Source: an uncultured Treponema sp.
GTDB lineage: Bacteria > Spirochaetota > Spirochaetia > Treponematales > Treponemataceae
Length of the DNA: 14,548 nucleotides
Assembly: GCA_947167745.1 (NCBI GenBank)
Contig: CAMVJE010000035.1
Span: 1 to 14,548 of the forward strand
Direction: 5' to 3'
Made by a program: the position numbers and the translations under genes. Of this stretch, positions 7,001-13,940 are shown piece after piece; position 1 is the first letter of the stretch, and every line of letters begins with the position of its first letter. The notes under the pieces are model-generated. The model was not told the origin of the DNA. It worked only from the letters and a program-made list of their open reading frames with translations, and searched no databases.

Positions 7001-7924
7001 TTGAGCAGAAGATTCTTTCTGATTGCTTTTTTTTCACTTTTCTCAATAATGATTGTTATTCCTCAGTCGATTTCTAGGGCAGGTATTTCTGATTCCTCAA
7101 ATGCAAATCTAAAGCAGGGGGCTGAAGCCTACAAAAATGGTGACTGGACTTCTGCAATTTTCTTCCTGAAAAAGGTCGTAGCTTCGCCAAAATATGCTAC
7201 CGAAGAAAATATGTTTATGCTCATCAAAAGCGAAGCTTATGCAGGCGAATACAGACAGGCTCAGGAAGACTGCGAAAAATTCCTTTCTCATTTTCCATTG
7301 AGTCAATATGGGGAATATATAAAATATCAGAACGGTCGTCTCCTCCATCTTCTGGCTCGCAACGAGGATGCAATTCTTTTTCTTGCTGATTTTTGTCATC
7401 AAAGTCCCGAAAGCGAGCTTTATCCGCTGGCTTTATTCTGGCTGGCAGAATGTTTTTATGATGAATACAATTTTGACCCTGCCAGGGCATTGTACGAACG
7501 GGTTACAGGCGATTATCCTGCCTGCGAAAAAGCTCCTTTGGCTCAGTACAAGCTTGATTTAATTGAGCGTCGTGGTCGTGAAGAAAAACTCCTTTATCTT
7601 CTAAAAGTTATCGGCGAAGAAAATCTTTCAACCCGTGAAGAATATGAACGGCAGCTTAGAATTTATGCTCTTGAAGATGAAAGTGGGGTAAAGCAATCCC
7701 TTATCGAGGCTCAGAGACGCATAGCAGAACTTGAAGCCCAGCTTAAGAATGGTTCTTCTCCTTCTGCTCCGGCAAAACCAAAACAGAATGGAAGCGAGTC
7801 GGGGACTTCTGTTGAGAAAAATCCATCAGAGGTGTCCTACGAGTCGGAAATACAGTCTTTAAAGCAAAAAGCGAAACAGCTCCAGTACATTCTAGATAAT
7901 CAGACTGAGGATGACTCCAAATGA
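7001..7924 (+). CDS. Exported TPR protein with C-terminal coiled coil
   Basis: A 307-residue protein with an N-terminal signal sequence (residues 1-27: SRR, a hydrophobic core, then a small-residue site near SRA), so it is probably periplasmic. TPR-like units cover about 33-190; the clearest are AEAYKNGDWTSAIFFLKKVV (41-60) and LFWLAECFYDEYNFDPARALYERV (145-168), in the manner of CpoB/YbgF and BamD repeats. A coiled coil (230-249), a low-complexity Ser/Pro/Lys/Gly linker (251-277) and a second helix (280-300) follow. The start is TTG, supported by GGGAG at 6989-6993 with 7-nt spacing; the first internal ATG would cut away the signal peptide. The stop overlaps the next gene by 4 nt (ATGA). No lipobox is visible. 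A role as an envelope scaffold is inference; I do not recognise a named family. Confidence 0.78.
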   Translation: MSRRFFLIAFFSLFSIMIVIPQSISRAGISDSSNANLKQGAEAYKNGDWTSAIFFLKKVVASPKYATEENMFMLIKSEAYAGEYRQAQEDCEKFLSHFPLSQYGEYIKYQNGRLLHLLARNEDAILFLADFCHQSPESELYPLALFWLAECFYDEYNFDPARALYERVTGDYPACEKAPLAQYKLDLIERRGREEKLLYLLKVIGEENLSTREEYERQLRIYALEDESGVKQSLIEAQRRIAELEAQLKNGSSPSAPAKPKQNGSESGTSVEKNPSEVSYESEIQSLKQKAKQLQYILDNQTEDDSK

Positions 7925-9078
7925 AAAAATTACTCACATTTATATGTTTTGCATTCTCTTTTTTTCATGCCTTTTCAGTAGCCGCTGACGAAAAACTGGA
8001 TGAAGCACTGGATTTGCGCTATCACAATGAAGTTTTTTCAGTTCTGGAAGGAAAGAATCTCAGACTGGAGTTTTTCGGTAAAGTCGGCACTTTTAATATT
8101 TTTTCGAAATCAAAAAAAGGTTCGGAAACCCCGGTTTTAGCCATGTCTGATTTATTCAGCACGACTGGATTTTTAATTAAGACTGACGAAAAGGAATTTG
8201 ATCTTTTAAAATCAAAATCAGTTCAAAAAGAAGGCAGACGCACGGAGAATGGTGTTTTGATGAATTACCGCCTGCAAAATCGTATCCGTTTTGTAGCTGA
8301 TTTCTCCCTGATTTCTACGATACAGAATGAAGGTGAAGATATCATTAAGGTTAAACTGCACTTGCTGAATGAAAGTCTTACTCCTCATAAAGTTGCCTTG
8401 CGCGGAATTTTTGATACTGTGTGCGGAGAATCCTCTTCAATTCATTTTAAGACAGAAAAGGGGCTGCGAATTCGTAATGAAACCCGTTTTACAGGCGAAG
8501 AAATGCATGCCGAGAGGGCGATTCTTTCATCCAATGGTTCTACATCCTGCCAGTTTGTTTTTGACGGTTTAGATACTACCCCAGTCAGTTTTATCACTTT
8601 GGGAAATATCGACGAACTTCATCACATGCCCTGGGATTCTGGTTTCCGTAAAGGTCGTGGTTTTTCTAATATCCGTGGATATGATGATTCAGGAATAATG
8701 ATTGACTGGCCTGAACTCTTCCTCAATTCGGGGGATAAAGTTCAGTTTGTTTTCTATATTGCACTTGCATCAGATGAGGCATACCCCAGGGGAATACAAT
8801 TTGTAGACGGAATGATTACTCCTTCAGACGACGAGATTAAAAGTGAAGAAGAAAGCAGTGAGCCTCTTGGTGAGCCTATTTCTGAAAATCCTGAAAAGCG
8901 TACTGATGTAGATTTCGTCTATACCCCAATAAAAGATTATCAGTTGGACCCTGAGTATATTCAGCAGCTCATAGACAGAATTGATTCTTTACAGTCTTCA
9001 AAAGATGTAAATAGAGAAGAAATAAAACATTTGAATGCAGAGCTTGATGCTATTCTTGAAAAATTGAGGCGGCGGTAA
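7921..9078 (+). CDS. Exported beta-rich protein with C-terminal coiled coil, unknown function
   Basis: A 385-residue protein with a classic signal peptide (MKKLL, hydrophobic core, probable cleavage after FSVAA near residue 22). Residues about 30-295 alternate short strands and turns, as in an all-beta sandwich; a conspicuous segment is VALRGIFDTVCGES (158-171). Two cysteines remain in the mature protein (168 and 210) and might form a disulfide. An acidic Glu/Ser/Pro linker (302-328) leads to a C-terminal helix (343-385) with a coiled-coil pattern. The domain order (exported globular part, flexible linker, coiled coil) echoes the gene before it, which overlaps by 4 nt; the next gene starts 4 nt after this stop. 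GAGG lies 10 nt upstream of the ATG. I do not recognise the family; a structural or scaffold role in the periplasm is inferred. Confidence 0.72.
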   Translation: MKKLLTFICFAFSFFHAFSVAADEKLDEALDLRYHNEVFSVLEGKNLRLEFFGKVGTFNIFSKSKKGSETPVLAMSDLFSTTGFLIKTDEKEFDLLKSKSVQKEGRRTENGVLMNYRLQNRIRFVADFSLISTIQNEGEDIIKVKLHLLNESLTPHKVALRGIFDTVCGESSSIHFKTEKGLRIRNETRFTGEEMHAERAILSSNGSTSCQFVFDGLDTTPVSFITLGNIDELHHMPWDSGFRKGRGFSNIRGYDDSGIMIDWPELFLNSGDKVQFVFYIALASDEAYPRGIQFVDGMITPSDDEIKSEEESSEPLGEPISENPEKRTDVDFVYTPIKDYQLDPEYIQQLIDRIDSLQSSKDVNREEIKHLNAELDAILEKLRRR

Positions 9079-9082
9079 GGGC

Positions 9083-10213
9083 ATGGGACACAGTGATTTA
9101 GCAAGGGCTCATTCGCTTTTGCGGCGGCGGAAATATTCACAGGTATTAACAATTCTCGAATCAGGAAATAACCCTACAATTTATCGGGAAAATTTTGATT
9201 ATTTCCTTACAGGCGGTATAGCCTGCCTCTATCTCGGGGATACTGGAAATGCAGGTGTTTACTTTCAGCGTGCCCGGCATATAAGGATGACAGATCCTAC
9301 TCTTTTGTGTGCTCAGGCAGCTCTTCTTCTTCATCGCGGTTATACTGATAAGGCAATTGGTTATTATCTTGATGTGCTTGATTATGATCCGAAAAATAAA
9401 ACCGCCCTTGATGCAATGGAATTTATCAGGTCTCATGGCACTTATGAAGAAATTTGTGAGATTATTGATTCTGGAGAAATCGAAAAATTTTATCCTCCAC
9501 TGGGGATTAACCCGGATACAGTAGCCAGAGTGCTGATTTCTGGTCTGATTGGTGTTATTCTTGCAATAATAATAATCGGCGGAACTCACATTATGGGCTT
9601 ACCCAGATCTTCGGGTGCTTTTTCCGGCGGCAGGGCTGACTTGAGCGAACTTTTCCTTTCTGTTGACGAAATTGGCAGTGCCAGCAAAGGTGATTCTTCT
9701 GCTTGTAAATATAAGCTTACAGATGCGCAGATAAAAAAATCCTATGACATGGCTATGACCAATTTTCAGAATTATAGAGAGAATGCTTCCAGAGTTGAGA
9801 TAAACCGGCTTTTAAATTCAAATGCCAGCGATTCAATAAAAACTAAAGCGGGTATGATACTCAGCTATTTTACAGAAGCAACTTTTGATTCACTTGAAGA
9901 TTATGGAGACAACATCGAATACTCTCAGGTTGCAAGAGAACCGGATCTTTACATTGGATGTATGATTGCATGGTCTGGCCGTATTGCGAATGATGTCACT
10001 GAGGGGACTTCTTATCGCTGTGACCTCCTTGTTGGATATGAAAACATGGATAGGGTAGAGGGCTTTGTACCGCTTCATTTTGCTGTAGCTCCCTATCCTG
10101 CAATCGATAGCGACAGACCGGTAAAAGTCCTTGGAAAAATCGTTGTTGAAAATGGCAAAATTCTTCTGGAAGGCAGGGCCGTATACCAACCGGTAAAGAA
10201 AATTGACAATTAA
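9083..10213 (+). CDS. TPR protein with single membrane span and periplasmic C-terminal domain
   Basis: A 376-residue bitopic membrane protein. Residues 1-130 are TPR-like helical repeats (LARAHSLLRRRKYSQVLTIL at 6-25; DYFLTGGIACLYLGDTGNAGVYFQRA at 39-64; a unit near 73-101) with no signal peptide, so this part should be cytoplasmic. One strong membrane segment spans about 147-171, ending in IIIIGGTHIM. Residues 175-270 are a polar helical stretch. Residues 285-370 (WSGRIAND, RVEGFVPLHF, RPVKVLGKIVVENGKILLEG) alternate strands like an OB-fold-type beta domain, placed in the periplasm. It is the last gene of the rpe-led run, 4 nt after the previous stop. It could link a cytoplasmic partner with the two exported proteins encoded upstream. 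That role is inference; the family is not recognised. Confidence 0.75.
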   Translation: MGHSDLARAHSLLRRRKYSQVLTILESGNNPTIYRENFDYFLTGGIACLYLGDTGNAGVYFQRARHIRMTDPTLLCAQAALLLHRGYTDKAIGYYLDVLDYDPKNKTALDAMEFIRSHGTYEEICEIIDSGEIEKFYPPLGINPDTVARVLISGLIGVILAIIIIGGTHIMGLPRSSGAFSGGRADLSELFLSVDEIGSASKGDSSACKYKLTDAQIKKSYDMAMTNFQNYRENASRVEINRLLNSNASDSIKTKAGMILSYFTEATFDSLEDYGDNIEYSQVAREPDLYIGCMIAWSGRIANDVTEGTSYRCDLLVGYENMDRVEGFVPLHFAVAPYPAIDSDRPVKVLGKIVVENGKILLEGRAVYQPVKKIDN

Positions 10214-10254
10214 ATGAATATTTTTTTCTTGTCATTGCCGAAAATGAAAAAATT

Positions 10255-10274
10255 CCGCCTATATATATAGGTGG
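10255..10274. promoter_or_regulatory. Palindrome in the recA promoter region, operator candidate
   Basis: CCTATATATATAGG (10258-10271) is a perfect 14-bp palindrome, and flanking CC (10255-10256) and GG (10273-10274) extend it to an imperfect 20 bp. Its TATATA core could be the -10 of recA: TTGCCG at 10235-10240 is a weak -35 with a long 19-bp spacer. Transcription from it would give a leader of roughly 30 nt that includes the Shine-Dalgarno. The position over a likely -10 fits a repressor operator, but it matches neither the E. coli (CTGT-N8-ACAG) nor the Bacillus (GAAC-N4-GTTC) LexA box. Confidence 0.4.
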
Positions 10275-10305
10275 GTGGGGAAAAATTATATAAAGGTGGA
10301 TTTCT

Positions 10306-11517
10306 ATGGCAGAAAAAACACAAAATCAGCCGCCGGCAGATATGGCGGAAAAATTAAAAGCCCTTGAGGCTGCCCGGCTCCAGATTGAAAAACAGTTTGG
10401 TGCAGGTTCCCTCATTAAGCTTGGTGCTCAGACAGATCTTACCGGTGTGGATGTCATTCCGTCAGGATCGATTTTACTTGACGAGGCTCTGGGCGTTGGC
10501 GGTTATCCTCGGGGCCGAATCATCGAAATGTATGGTCCTGAAAGTTCTGGTAAAACGACACTAGCTCTGCATGCTGTTGCTGAGGCTCAGAAACTAGGCG
10601 GAATTGCAGCTTTTATCGATGCTGAGCACGCTCTTGACCCGGTTTATGCAAAAAATCTGGGAGTTGATATCGATAATCTCTGGGTCTCTCAGCCTGATAA
10701 TGGTGAGCAGGCTCTTGAAATCACGGAAAACCTTGTTCGTTCCGGGGCTGTTGACATCATCGTAGTTGACTCGGTAGCTGCCCTCACTCCCCAAAAGGAA
10801 ATTGAAGGTGATATGGGTGACAGCATGATGGGCTTACAGGCTCGTCTCATGAGTCAGGCTCTGCGAAAACTCACAGCAATCGTTGGAAAGAGCAAATGTA
10901 TGATTATCTTCATCAACCAGATTCGAATGAAGATCGGCATCATGTTCGGAAACCCTGAGACTACAACTGGTGGTAACGCCCTTAAGTTTTATTCATCAGT
11001 TCGTCTCGAAATTCGCCGAATTGAGTCAATCGAAGGCAAAGGTGATGAAGATGCTGTTGGAAACCGTGTCCGTGTTAAGGTTGTTAAGAACAAAGTTGCG
11101 CCACCATTCCGCAAGGTTGAGCTTGACATCTACTTCGGTAAAGGAATTTCGGCCACGGCTTCTCTTCTGGATTCTGCCGTTAAGCATGGAATTATCGATA
11201 AGCGCGGTGCATGGTATACCCGCGGTGAAGAAAAGGTCGGTCAGGGTAAAGAAAACGCCATTCGCTTCCTCGAAGAAAATCCCGACTACGCAAAACAGGT
11301 TGAGGCTCAAATCCGTAACGAAGTCTTCCCTGGTCAGATTCTGCGTACAAAAGAGGGAGTGGCTGTTTACCCAGAGCAGGAAAAGGCCGTAAACGATGCA
11401 AAAAAGGCCGCTGACAAGGCTGCTAAGGATGCAGAGAAGGCGGCTAAACTTGCAGCAAAAGCCGAGGCTTCGTCTCCAGAGCCTGTGGTGCCGAGTGCAA
11501 GCGACGCATTGTTTTAG
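10306..11517 (+). CDS. recA: Recombinase RecA
   Basis: The ATP-dependent recombinase that coats single-stranded DNA, carries out homologous pairing and strand exchange, and acts in recombinational repair. The 403 residues contain Walker [10 protein letters not shown] (77-85), the IDAEHALDP segment (104-112), Walker B IIVVDS (151-156), loop L1 near [14 protein letters not shown] (167-180) and the L2 region with [27 protein letters not shown] (203-229), all at typical spacing. The C-terminal tail (about 359-403) is unusual: a Lys/Ala/Asp/Glu-rich predicted helix followed by a Ser/Pro end, where E. coli RecA has a short acidic tail. The ATG has AAGGTGG (10293-10299) 6 nt upstream. It lies 92 bp after the envelope gene run, with its own likely promoter, and folK follows after an 87-nt gap holding a large hairpin. 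Confidence 0.98.
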   Translation: MAEKTQNQPPADMAEKLKALEAARLQIEKQFGAGSLIKLGAQTDLTGVDVIPSGSILLDEALGVGGYPRGRIIEMYGPESSGKTTLALHAVAEAQKLGGIAAFIDAEHALDPVYAKNLGVDIDNLWVSQPDNGEQALEITENLVRSGAVDIIVVDSVAALTPQKEIEGDMGDSMMGLQARLMSQALRKLTAIVGKSKCMIIFINQIRMKIGIMFGNPETTTGGNALKFYSSVRLEIRRIESIEGKGDEDAVGNRVRVKVVKNKVAPPFRKVELDIYFGKGISATASLLDSAVKHGIIDKRGAWYTRGEEKVGQGKENAIRFLEENPDYAKQVEAQIRNEVFPGQILRTKEGVAVYPEQEKAVNDAKKAADKAAKDAEKAAKLAAKAEASSPEPVVPSASDALF

Positions 11518-11525
11518 TATTTGAT

Positions 11526-11583
11526 GCGGATGTACACTGATAAACGCAGAAAACATAATCTGTGTGTATGCGTGTCTGTCCGC
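11526..11583 (+). terminator. Large imperfect hairpin after recA
   Basis: Arms 11526-11550 and 11559-11583 are complementary over 25 positions without gaps: 18 Watson-Crick pairs, 3 G-U pairs (read as RNA) and 4 mismatches, around the 8-nt loop AAACATAA. The base of the stem is GCGGA/TCCGC. It starts 8 nt after the recA stop. Only a weak T-rich run (GTTTTATT) follows, 7 nt after the stem, so it is not a textbook intrinsic terminator; it may be a weak terminator, a 3'-end stabiliser of the recA mRNA, or a structured leader of folK. Confidence 0.45.
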
Positions 11584-11604
11584 GACTAAGTTTTATTGAA
11601 TATA

Positions 11605-12201
11605 ATGTTTGTAGTTCTCGGTCTTGGTTCTAATCGTTCCTTAAATTCCCTTGATCCGCTCCATATTCTCGCTTCTGCCTGTGCGGTGCTTTCGGGGGAA
11701 TTTTCTGATTTTCGTTTTTCTTCTGTTTATCGTACCAAACCTATGTATGTAGAAAATCAGCCGGACTTTTACAATATGGTAGTAGCGGGAGATTATAAAA
11801 AATCTGCCCGCGAGCTTCTGCTAAAAATTCATGAAATTGAAGCTCATTTTGGGCGGAATCGGAACGAAGAAATTCGTAATGGCCAAAGAAGTCTTGATAT
11901 CGATATCGAATTGTTCGGAAATCAGGAAATCCATTTTACAGATTCTCTAACCCCCATGAATAATCTTGAGATTCCCCATCCCAGAATAGCTGAGCGGGCA
12001 TTTGTTTTGATTCCTTTACTTGAAGTTTTGCCGGAATCTGCCGAAATTCTAAATAGAGAATTCTTTGAAAAATCTCTGGCGAAAATCGGAAACCAGGGGG
12101 CGGAATTAAGTCTGCCTTCTTCAGATTTCGCAAGAATCATCGCAGAAACAGAGGCCGTTTATGGAAGGACAGACAACAGAACAGAGTCAAAAAGAAATTG
12201 A
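11605..12201 (+). CDS. folK: 2-amino-4-hydroxy-6-hydroxymethyldihydropteridine pyrophosphokinase (HPPK)
   Basis: Transfers pyrophosphate from ATP to 6-hydroxymethyl-7,8-dihydropterin, a step of folate synthesis. From the ATG at 11605 the protein has 198 residues. It opens with VVLGLGSNRS, the usual HPPK beginning, followed by the substrate region SSVYRTKPMYVENQPDFYNMVV. The family signature is NGQRSLDIDIELF, containing the two metal-binding aspartates, and IPHPRIAERAFVLIPLLEVLPE is also typical. It is longer than the common 160 residues because of a C-terminal extension of about 40. A TTG at 11596 is in frame and would add three residues, but the ATG fits the family N-terminus better. Neither start has a Shine-Dalgarno. 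The last 41 bases overlap scpA in another frame, so the two are probably translationally coupled. No other folate gene is in view. Confidence 0.93.
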   Translation: MFVVLGLGSNRSLNSLDPLHILASACAVLSGEFSDFRFSSVYRTKPMYVENQPDFYNMVVAGDYKKSARELLLKIHEIEAHFGRNRNEEIRNGQRSLDIDIELFGNQEIHFTDSLTPMNNLEIPHPRIAERAFVLIPLLEVLPESAEILNREFFEKSLAKIGNQGAELSLPSSDFARIIAETEAVYGRTDNRTESKRN

Positions 12202-12955
12202 AAATGAAGAAGAGTCTTCTGTAAAAGAAAAAAGGCATTATACTGTCGGGGAATTTGACGGCCCCCTTGATTTGCTCTGGACTTTAATCCGTGATAACAA
12301 ATTTAATATTTATGACATTCCGATTGCAGAAATCACTGAGCAATTCCTTGAATATTTGGATTATGCAGCTTCCGTAGATTTGGGAGATTTGTCGGATTTC
12401 TATAAATGGGCTGCCCGTCTTATTTACATTAAATCTCGGATGATGCTTCCTGTTGAAGTTAAAATTGATGATGACCTTGACTTTGATGATCCACGTGAAG
12501 AACTTGTAGAACATCTTATTGAGTATCAGAAATTTAAAAAACTTTCAGATCTCATCGAGGAAAAACAGGATGAGAATGAATGGAATTTTGAGCGAACTAA
12601 AATCCAGCGAGTCCTTCCATTTGAGGACGAGAACCTTTGGGAAAAAGTTGATACTTGGGATTTGCTTGAGCAGATGCAGAAAATCTTTAAGACCCTTATG
12701 AGTCAGTATACTGATCAGAAAATCCTCGATGTTTATGAAGAAATTTCCGTCAACGAGAAAATCACTCTGATGAATGAGCTTCTTGAAAAGAAAAATGAGT
12801 GCTTTTTTACAGATCTGCTGGTAAGAAAAGGAAACATTCTTGATGTTGTTTGTGCCTTCATGGCTATTCTTGAGGCCGTAAAGTTTAAAATGGCCTCAAT
12901 TTACCAGAATCGTATGTTTGGTGATATTAAGATCTGCCGTTACGAAGCTGCGTAA
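12161..12955 (+). CDS. scpA: Segregation and condensation protein A
   Basis: The kleisin subunit of the SMC-ScpAB condensin complex that compacts and segregates the chromosome; it bridges SMC heads and binds ScpB. Among its 264 residues, the N-terminal kleisin helix region is clear: EFDGPLDLLWTLIRDNKFNIYDIPIAEITEQFLEYL (31-66) and DLGDLSDFYKWAARLIYIKSRMMLP (73-97). An acidic linker follows, and the C-terminal winged-helix part includes FTDLLVRKGNILDVVCAFMAILEAVKFKM (about 215-243) and FGDIKI. The start lies inside folK (41-nt overlap), with GAGG at 12151-12154, 6 nt upstream. An acidic 28-residue extension precedes the core. scpB, the usual neighbour, is not in the window; the next gene is an unrelated reductase with its own promoter. 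Confidence 0.95.
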   Translation: MEGQTTEQSQKEIENEEESSVKEKRHYTVGEFDGPLDLLWTLIRDNKFNIYDIPIAEITEQFLEYLDYAASVDLGDLSDFYKWAARLIYIKSRMMLPVEVKIDDDLDFDDPREELVEHLIEYQKFKKLSDLIEEKQDENEWNFERTKIQRVLPFEDENLWEKVDTWDLLEQMQKIFKTLMSQYTDQKILDVYEEISVNEKITLMNELLEKKNECFFTDLLVRKGNILDVVCAFMAILEAVKFKMASIYQNRMFGDIKICRYEAA

Positions 12956-12995
12956 CTTTAAGCAGAAGGGGTAGCGACCAACAGCGTGGGCGCGT

Positions 12996-13026
12996 AGGGG
13001 AAGACTTTCCCCTTCCATATTTTTTT
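12996..13026 (+). terminator. Probable terminator after scpA
   Basis: AGGGGAA (12996-13002) pairs with TTCCCCT (13007-13013) around a 4-nt loop. A run of seven T (13020-13026) begins 7 nt past the stem, a little far for an ideal intrinsic terminator. AAGGGG at 12966-12971 could compete for the same CCCCTT arm. It separates folK-scpA from the aldo/keto reductase promoter. Confidence 0.5.
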
Positions 13027-13030
13027 CAAC

Positions 13031-13060
13031 TTTCAATTTTTCCTTTCTTCGTGCTATAAT
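13031..13060 (+). promoter_or_regulatory. Putative promoter of the aldo/keto reductase-phosphatase pair
   Basis: A perfect TATAAT (13055-13060) is followed by just 7 nt (TTTCCCC) and the ATG at 13068. The -35 is weaker: TTTCAA at 13031-13036 (18-bp spacer) or TTCAAT at 13032-13037 (17 bp). No Shine-Dalgarno precedes the ATG; the pyrimidine tract there is the opposite of one. A start site 6-8 nt after the -10 would produce a leaderless mRNA. Confidence 0.5.
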
Positions 13061-13067
13061 TTTCCCC

Positions 13068-13940
13068 ATGGAATTTAAATCACTCACATCAACTTACACT
13101 CTTGCCAACGGGAATAAAATTCCCTGCCTTGGATTTGGCACCTGGCAGAGTGAGGACGGCGATGAGGCTTACAATGCTGTTCTTTCAGCCCTTAATAACG
13201 GATACCGCCACATTGACACTGCAACTGCTTACGGAAATGAAGAAAGTGTCGGCCGGGCAATCAATGATTTTTTGCGTAAAAGTGGTCTCAACCGAAGCGA
13301 GCTTTTTATTACGACAAAACTCTGGAACGAAGATCACGGTTATGAGGCAACAAAAAAAGCTATAGACCTTTCTCTCACAAAAATGAATCTGGATTATCTT
13401 GATTTGTACCTGATTCACTGGCCCAATCCCCTCAAATTCCGTGACTGTTGGGAAGAAGCGAATGCGGGCAGCTGGAAGGCTATGGAGGAGGCCTATAACG
13501 AAGGAAAACTTCGCGCCCTTGGGCTTTCAAATTTCCGCCAGCATCACATTGAGGCTTTGGAAAAAACGGCAAAAATCGCTCCTATGGTAAATCAGCTTAT
13601 GGTTTGTCCGGGGCAGGCTCAGCGGGAACTTTGCGAATTTTCCAGAAAGCGGGGAATGATAATCGAAGGTTATAGCCCTATGGGAACCGGTAAAATTTTC
13701 TCCAGCGTAGAAATGCAGGCACTTTCAAAAAAATACAGCCGCACAATCGCCCAGATTTGTATCCGCTGGAGTCTTCAGGAAGGTGCTGTTCCGCTTCCGA
13801 AGAGCGTTCACGAAGAGCGTATCGTGGAAAATGCCCGGGTTTTTGATTTTGAACTTGAAAAATCTGACTGCGATTTGATAGCCGGCCTTACCGGTCTTGA
13901 AATCCGCCAGAACAGAAATCCTGACGAGGCACCATTCTGA
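13068..13940 (+). CDS. Aldo/keto reductase
   Basis: A 290-residue NADPH-type oxidoreductase with the (beta/alpha)8 barrel, expected to reduce aldehydes or ketones in the cytoplasm; it resembles the 2,5-diketo-gluconate reductase/methylglyoxal reductase group. The catalytic tetrad is visible as Asp50 (YRHIDTATAY), Tyr55, Lys84 (FITTKLWN) and His117 (LIHWPNP). GLSNF (152-156), the conserved Asn-Gln pair NQ (175-176), GYSPMGTG (201-208) and the cofactor-binding end VPLPKSVHEERIVEN (241-255) are also present. The length is usual for the family (about 270-320). The start has no Shine-Dalgarno and lies 7 nt after a TATAAT. The stop shares one base with the start of the following phosphatase gene (TGATG), so the pair is coupled. 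The true substrate cannot be told from sequence. Confidence 0.94.
   Translation: MEFKSLTSTYTLANGNKIPCLGFGTWQSEDGDEAYNAVLSALNNGYRHIDTATAYGNEESVGRAINDFLRKSGLNRSELFITTKLWNEDHGYEATKKAIDLSLTKMNLDYLDLYLIHWPNPLKFRDCWEEANAGSWKAMEEAYNEGKLRALGLSNFRQHHIEALEKTAKIAPMVNQLMVCPGQAQRELCEFSRKRGMIIEGYSPMGTGKIFSSVEMQALSKKYSRTIAQICIRWSLQEGAVPLPKSVHEERIVENARVFDFELEKSDCDLIAGLTGLEIRQNRNPDEAPF

Noticed and set aside
9161..9589. 142-codon open frame on the minus strand
   Set aside because: Antisense to the TPR-TM gene, with no Shine-Dalgarno or family resemblance.
10229..10246. GTCATTGCCG-AAAATGA resembles pieces of the 2331-2474 element
   Set aside because: The match is only about ten bases with no terminal repeats or hairpin; too short to call a remnant.
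10214..10305. LexA (SOS) box before recA
   Set aside because: No CTGT-N8-ACAG or GAAC-N4-GTTC pattern found; only the TA-rich palindrome is present.
11026..11556. 176-codon open frame on the minus strand opposite recA
   Set aside because: Antisense to the conserved recA core and tail, Cys/Phe/Leu-rich translation with no recognisable domain; a shadow of recA.
11601..11606. TATAAT directly at the folK start as a promoter
   Set aside because: It overlaps the ATG at 11605, so a transcript from it would begin inside the gene; HPPK homology requires the start here, not downstream.
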